Source: Melioribacter roseus (GTDB lineage: Bacteria; Bacteroidota; Ignavibacteria; Ignavibacteriales; Melioribacteraceae). From it: a stretch of 37,485 bases of DNA. Position numbers and translations under genes: made by a program. Positions 34,086 through 37,485 of the stretch are shown piece by piece; position 1 is the stretch's first letter; every line of letters begins with the position of its first letter. The notes beneath the pieces were generated by a model, which was not told the DNA's origin, ran no database searches, and saw only the letters and a program-made list of their open reading frames with translations. The stretch is taken from positions 1 through 37,485 of the forward strand of contig DYJK01000023.1 of NCBI GenBank assembly GCA_020723165.1, in the 5' to 3' direction.

Positions 34086-34746
34086 TTTCTCATTTACCGA
34101 GCAGATTAAAATAAATTTATCCGCGAATATCCGTCTTATCCGCGTCATCCGCGTTCTATTCTTTATAGTCTTATTTTACGGCTGCGGCAAAGATTACTCG
34201 CCTGAACAAAAAGCTTATATAGCAGAGATTGAAAATATCAGGAAAGAAAAAAATGATTGGATGAGGGATGACCCGAATTCACCATTTAATTATAAGGGTA
34301 ATGTTGAATACCATAAACTAAATTATTTTGAAGTTGATCCTGAATTTCTTTTTAAAAGTAAACTTTATGAATACGAACGAAAAGACACTATTACAATTTT
34401 CGGAACAAAGGGCGAGTTAAGAAATACTGTTAGATTTGGATACGTTAAACTCAATTATAAAGGTACTGAATATAAAATAAACGTATATGAAGGAAGGGTA
34501 AGCGAAAATGAAGTTCATTACTCAATTTGGTTCACCGATGAAACAACAAATAAAGAATCATATGGGGTTGGAAGGTATATTAATTTTGAAAAGAATGATG
34601 ATCCAAATTTCATTTATGATATTGATTTTAACTTAGCTTATAATCCGTACTGTGCATATTCTCCAAATTATTCGTGTGCAATACCAACAAAAAAAGATAA
34701 CATAAAATTGGCAATTAACGCTGGTGAAAAAAAGTTTCATAATTAA
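34072..34746 (+). CDS. DUF1684 lipoprotein
   Basis: The 224-residue product starts at ATG 34072, overlapping the mutS end by 14 bp; an ATG three codons earlier is an alternative. An unusually long N terminus with Arg/Ile-rich IRLIRVIRVLFFIVLFYGC ends in a lipobox-like FYGC, so it is probably a lipoprotein. The mature body has the DUF1684 pattern: FFEVDPEF-type and FGTKGELRN segments, IWFTDETTNKESYGVGRYI, and the closing DFNLAYNPYCAYSPNYSCAIP with its Cys pair. The biochemical role of DUF1684 is not known. The charged part of the signal is encoded by a tandem ATCCGCG repeat, described separately. Confidence 0.8.
   Translation: MNKNNFSFTEQIKINLSANIRLIRVIRVLFFIVLFYGCGKDYSPEQKAYIAEIENIRKEKNDWMRDDPNSPFNYKGNVEYHKLNYFEVDPEFLFKSKLYEYERKDTITIFGTKGELRNTVRFGYVKLNYKGTEYKINVYEGRVSENEVHYSIWFTDETTNKESYGVGRYINFEKNDDPNFIYDIDFNLAYNPYCAYSPNYSCAIPTKKDNIKLAINAGEKKFHN
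34119..34155 (+). repeat. ATCCGCG-type tandem repeat inside the lipoprotein signal sequence
   Basis: Four units in a row: atccgcgaat, atccgtctt, atccgcgtc, atccgcgtt. They are read in frame as NIRLIRVIRV. The sequence is GC-rich against an AT-rich neighbourhood and resembles ATCCGCGT-type interspersed repeats that I recall from intergenic regions of other genomes. Confidence 0.6.
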
Positions 34747-34761
34747 TTATTGGAGTAACAA

Positions 34762-35775
34762 GTGGTTGTAATTCTAGAAAAGAATGCTGCACCCGAACAA
34801 ATAGAAAACGTTGTAAAACACTTAGAAGGATTTGGATTCCAAATTCACAAATCGACCGGCGCAGAAAGAACGATACTCGGTGCCATCGGTGTAAAACCAA
34901 ATTTTGATATTAGAAATATCAGTATTCTTGACGGTGTTGAGGAAGTTTACCGTGTAACAACACCATTTAAACTTGCAAGTAGAAGTTTTCAAGAAAAGAA
35001 TACATTAATCAAAATTAAAGATGTGGAAATAGGAGGCAACCAGGTTATGATGATTGCCGGTCCGTGTTCAATTGAAAGTGAAGAACAAATTTTTAAATTG
35101 GCCGAGATTGTTGCCAAATCAGGCGCGAAAATTTTAAGAGGCGGTGCTTTCAAACCACGTACTTCTCCCTATTCATTCCAAGGATTAGGTGAGGAAGGAT
35201 TAAAACTGATGCGAGCTGCAGCAGATAAATTTAATCTACTTGTAATTTCTGAAGTAATGCAGATAAGCCATATTGAATTGATGGAACCTTACATTGATAT
35301 ATTCCAAATTGGCGCACGTAACATGCAAAACTTTGCTCTTCTCAAAGAGATTGGTAATATTAGAAAACCCGTGATGCTAAAACGAGGCATTGCATCAACT
35401 ATCGAGGAATGGCTTATGTCTGCCGAGTATATTTTATCCGGAGGCAATAAAGAAATATTTCTTTGCGAACGTGGAATTAGAACATTCGAAAATTATACTC
35501 GCAATACGTTTGATCTTTCAGCTATTCCGGTTGTGCATAAAAAAAGCCACTTACCGGTTATTGCCGATCCTTCCCATGCAACCGGCTTACGCGATCAGGT
35601 TCCGCCAATGGCACGTGCGGCTGTAGCCGCCGGTGCGGATGGATTAATGATTGAAATACATGACGACCCCGAAAAAGCGCTGTCGGATGGTCCCCAGGCA
35701 TTGTTACCAGACACATTCATAAAATTAGTTACTGAACTAAGATTAATTGCTCAAGCTATCGGTAGGACTTTATAA
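34762..35775 (+). CDS. aroF: 3-deoxy-7-phosphoheptulonate (DAHP) synthase, type I-beta
   Basis: The 337-residue product catalyses the first step of the shikimate pathway (phosphoenolpyruvate plus erythrose 4-phosphate). The N-terminal 70 residues form the ACT/ferredoxin-like domain seen in Thermotoga/Bacillus-type enzymes (VVILEKNAAPEQIENVVKHL). The barrel has MIAGPCSIES, LRGGAFKPRTSPYSFQG, IGARNMQNF, MLKRGIASTIEEW and DPSHATG, covering the metal and substrate sites. The GTG start is fixed by TGGAG 6 nt upstream. The prephenate dehydrogenase gene begins directly after its stop, so the two are co-translated. Feedback control by aromatic products through the N-terminal domain is plausible. Confidence 0.94.
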   Translation: MVVILEKNAAPEQIENVVKHLEGFGFQIHKSTGAERTILGAIGVKPNFDIRNISILDGVEEVYRVTTPFKLASRSFQEKNTLIKIKDVEIGGNQVMMIAGPCSIESEEQIFKLAEIVAKSGAKILRGGAFKPRTSPYSFQGLGEEGLKLMRAAADKFNLLVISEVMQISHIELMEPYIDIFQIGARNMQNFALLKEIGNIRKPVMLKRGIASTIEEWLMSAEYILSGGNKEIFLCERGIRTFENYTRNTFDLSAIPVVHKKSHLPVIADPSHATGLRDQVPPMARAAVAAGADGLMIEIHDDPEKALSDGPQALLPDTFIKLVTELRLIAQAIGRTL

Positions 35776-36849
35776 TTGAGAACAATCTCCATCATCGGTT
35801 TAGGATTAATCGGCGGCTCTATCGCCAAAGCATTGAAATCCAGCGGTAAAGATTTCGAGATTTCAGGTTTCGATTTAGAAGAAATTGTTGAGCTTGCATA
35901 TCAAGAAAAAAATATTGATAAGAGGTTGAACAATATAGAAGGTGCCCTTCAATCCGATTTGATTTTTATTTGTACTCCGGTCGATTCATCACTAAAAATA
36001 TTTGATCAATTATCAGATAAATTAAAATCTAACCAGGTTATAACCGATGTTTGCAGTGTTAAAACACCATTCCAGGAAATATGGGAACGCAAAGGTAAAA
36101 ATGGATTTTATATAGGTGGTCATCCGATGACCGGCAAAGAAACCGGTGGGTACAAGAATTCAGATCATCTACTATTTGAAAATACTGTTTACATCGTAAG
36201 CGATTTAGCAAAAGGATTGCCAGTAATTAATACGTTTACTGAAATAATTCACACACTTGGTGCAAGAATGACTTTTCTAAATCCCAAAATTCATGATATC
36301 ATTGTCGCCGCGGTTAGTCATCTCCCCCAATTGGTTTCAGTATCATTAATTAATTCAGCCGGACTGAAAGAGAGCAATATCAATTTCTTTGATTATGCAG
36401 CCGGCGGTTTCCGCGATATGACAAGAATTGCATCAAGTGATTTTTCGATTTGGGAACCAATAATCAGGAAAAATAACAAAAATATTATTCAAGCAATTGA
36501 TAATTTTATTTACGATTTACAGCAGATGAAAAGTAATATTGAGAAAAATAATTTTAATGAATTGACAAAGAAGTTCGAGAATGCAAGGAAGAAACGGGAT
36601 GAAATCCCGAAAAACACAAAAGGATTTATTCATTCCTTAATTGATATATATGTTTATGTTAAAGACGAGCCGGGTGTTCTATCAAAACTCACTACTGCTC
36701 TTTTTGCAAATGGAATTAACATAAAAGATATTGAACTACTCAAAGTAAGAGAAGGTACCGGGGGAAGTTTCAGATTATCTTTTGATAATGAAGAAATAGC
36801 ATCAGCTGCTAAAAATATTTTACAAAAAGAAGGTTTTTCTATAGCATAA
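35776..36849 (+). CDS. tyrA: Prephenate dehydrogenase with C-terminal ACT domain
   Basis: The 357-residue product makes 4-hydroxyphenylpyruvate for tyrosine. The N-terminal Rossmann domain has ISIIGLGLIGGSIAKAL, and the NAD-linked catalytic region has GGHPMTGKETGGY and AAVSHLPQLVSVSLI. The helical dimer domain includes DYAAGGFRDMTRIASSD. Residues about 288-357 form an ACT domain (VYVKDEPGVLSKLTTALF), which often binds tyrosine. The TTG start immediately follows the DAHP synthase stop, with AGGA 9 nt upstream. Together the pair couples pathway entry to the tyrosine branch. Confidence 0.93.
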   Translation: MRTISIIGLGLIGGSIAKALKSSGKDFEISGFDLEEIVELAYQEKNIDKRLNNIEGALQSDLIFICTPVDSSLKIFDQLSDKLKSNQVITDVCSVKTPFQEIWERKGKNGFYIGGHPMTGKETGGYKNSDHLLFENTVYIVSDLAKGLPVINTFTEIIHTLGARMTFLNPKIHDIIVAAVSHLPQLVSVSLINSAGLKESNINFFDYAAGGFRDMTRIASSDFSIWEPIIRKNNKNIIQAIDNFIYDLQQMKSNIEKNNFNELTKKFENARKKRDEIPKNTKGFIHSLIDIYVYVKDEPGVLSKLTTALFANGINIKDIELLKVREGTGGSFRLSFDNEEIASAAKNILQKEGFSIA

Positions 36850-36878
36850 GCAATTAGTAAAAACGTCCTCTAATTGCT
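36849..36878 (+). terminator. Possible weak terminator after tyrA, abutting the efp promoter
   Basis: A perfect 9-bp stem (agcaattag / ctaattgct) with a 12-nt loop overlaps the tyrA stop region. It is AT-rich with only a short T-stretch after it (atcttt), so termination would be partial. Confidence 0.4.
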
Positions 36879-36885
36879 ATCTTTG
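36854..36885 (+). promoter_or_regulatory. Promoter of efp (TATCTTTG)
   Basis: TATCTTTG at 36878-36885 matches the -7 consensus. TTAG at 36854-36857 lies 20 nt upstream as an imperfect -33. The predicted start near 36892 gives a leader of about 29 nt, which contains TAGGAG before the ATG. Confidence 0.55.
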
Positions 36886-36920
36886 TGCCGCAATTTTTTA
36901 GAAATATAGGAGATATTTGA

Positions 36921-37484
36921 ATGGCTACAACCGCCGATTTCAGACCGGGTTTGGTTATAAGATGGAATAATGAACTTTGGACATTAGTTGAATTTCAACA
37001 TGTGAATCCCGGTAACTGGCGAGCTTTTGTTCGTGCTAAATTAAAAAATATGAAAACCGGTAAAGTTTTGGAGAACCGCTTCAGAGCCGGCGAAAGTATT
37101 GATGATGTTAGAGTTGAAAGACATCAATACCAATTCTTGTATCGCGATGGTCAGGATTTCGTTTGTATGCATAATGAAACTTTCGATCAAATAAATATTG
37201 CACCCGATATTATCGGTGAAGGACAACAATTCTTAAAAGAAAATACAAACATCGATTTGCTGATGGATGGTTCTCAAATTGTTGCAATTGAATTACCGGT
37301 ATTCATCAATCTTAGAGTTGTTTATACTGAACCTGGGGTTAAAGGTGATACAGCAACAAATACACTTAAACCGGCTAAGCTTGAAACCGGTGCAACAGTA
37401 AACGTACCTCTCTTTGTTAACGAAGGCGATCTGCTTAAAATTGATACTAGAACTTCCGGATATGTAGAACGAGTTAAAGAATAA
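36921..37484 (+). CDS. efp: Elongation factor P
   Basis: The 187-residue three-domain protein rescues ribosomes stalled at polyproline. It has the full EF-P pattern: DFRPGLVIRWNNELW at the N terminus, NETFDQINI in the OB domain, the VYTEPGVKGDTA signature and the VPLFVNEGDLLKIDTRTSGY C terminus. The loop that carries the modified residue reads VNPGNWRAF, so the position of E. coli Lys34 is Asn32, followed by Trp33 and Arg34. The usual lysylation, rhamnosylation or aminopentanol targets are therefore not in their normal place. AGGAG precedes the ATG by 8 nt. The gene ends at the window edge but is complete. Confidence 0.95.
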   Translation: MATTADFRPGLVIRWNNELWTLVEFQHVNPGNWRAFVRAKLKNMKTGKVLENRFRAGESIDDVRVERHQYQFLYRDGQDFVCMHNETFDQINIAPDIIGEGQQFLKENTNIDLLMDGSQIVAIELPVFINLRVVYTEPGVKGDTATNTLKPAKLETGATVNVPLFVNEGDLLKIDTRTSGYVERVKE

Positions 37485-37485
37485 T

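Overview
The window is an AT-rich bacterial chromosome segment that looks like the Bacteroidota/Ignavibacteriota branch, probably Ignavibacteria or a relative. The reasons are an LptD-type outer membrane protein, a DUF5103-like (type IX secretion plug-like) gene, NfnAB plus three-gene Pnt transhydrogenases, TTG/GTG starts behind good Shine-Dalgarno sites, and several promoters of the Bacteroidota form TTG-N20-TAnnTTT(G). The taxonomic call is inference. No rRNA, tRNA, IS element or CRISPR array was seen.

Region 1 (1-2725, minus strand): the N-terminal part of a type II NADH dehydrogenase, then an ammonium module of AmtB, a TorF-like outer membrane protein and a PII protein, closed by a strong terminator. 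Region 2 (3033-8718, minus): a tightly packed envelope operon of a small unknown protein, a DUF5103-like secreted protein, a Gfo/Idh/MocA oxidoreductase, an LEA-2-like lipoprotein and LptD. A Bacteroidota-type promoter precedes it. Region 3 (8865-10710): a DUF4097 protein with nine TSGGD repeats, divergent from a PAP2 phosphatase.

Region 4 (10785-26978) is the most interesting part, a redox island carrying three different kinds of nicotinamide-nucleotide transhydrogenase. These are the proton-linked PntAA/PntAB/PntB, a three-subunit NuoE/NuoF/(NuoG+GltD fusion) complex with the architecture reported for the Sporomusa-type (Stn) electron-bifurcating transhydrogenase, and a classical NfnAB pair read divergently from it. 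The Stn-like genes sit in an apparent operon with a response regulator carrying two Lrp/AsnC-type ligand-binding domains, a histidine kinase whose PAS region has a Cys triad, and a sigma54-activating NtrC-type regulator. The likely task is balancing NADH, NADPH and ferredoxin under dedicated two-component control.

Region 5 (26991-31288, minus): a 1210-residue unusual GH13-family protein preceded by a PIN/ribbon-helix-helix toxin-antitoxin pair. Region 6 (31464-37484, plus): MutS, a DUF1684 lipoprotein whose signal peptide is partly encoded by an ATCCGCG-type tandem repeat, DAHP synthase and prephenate dehydrogenase in tandem, and an elongation factor P with Asn-Trp in place of the usual Lys-Gly at its loop tip.
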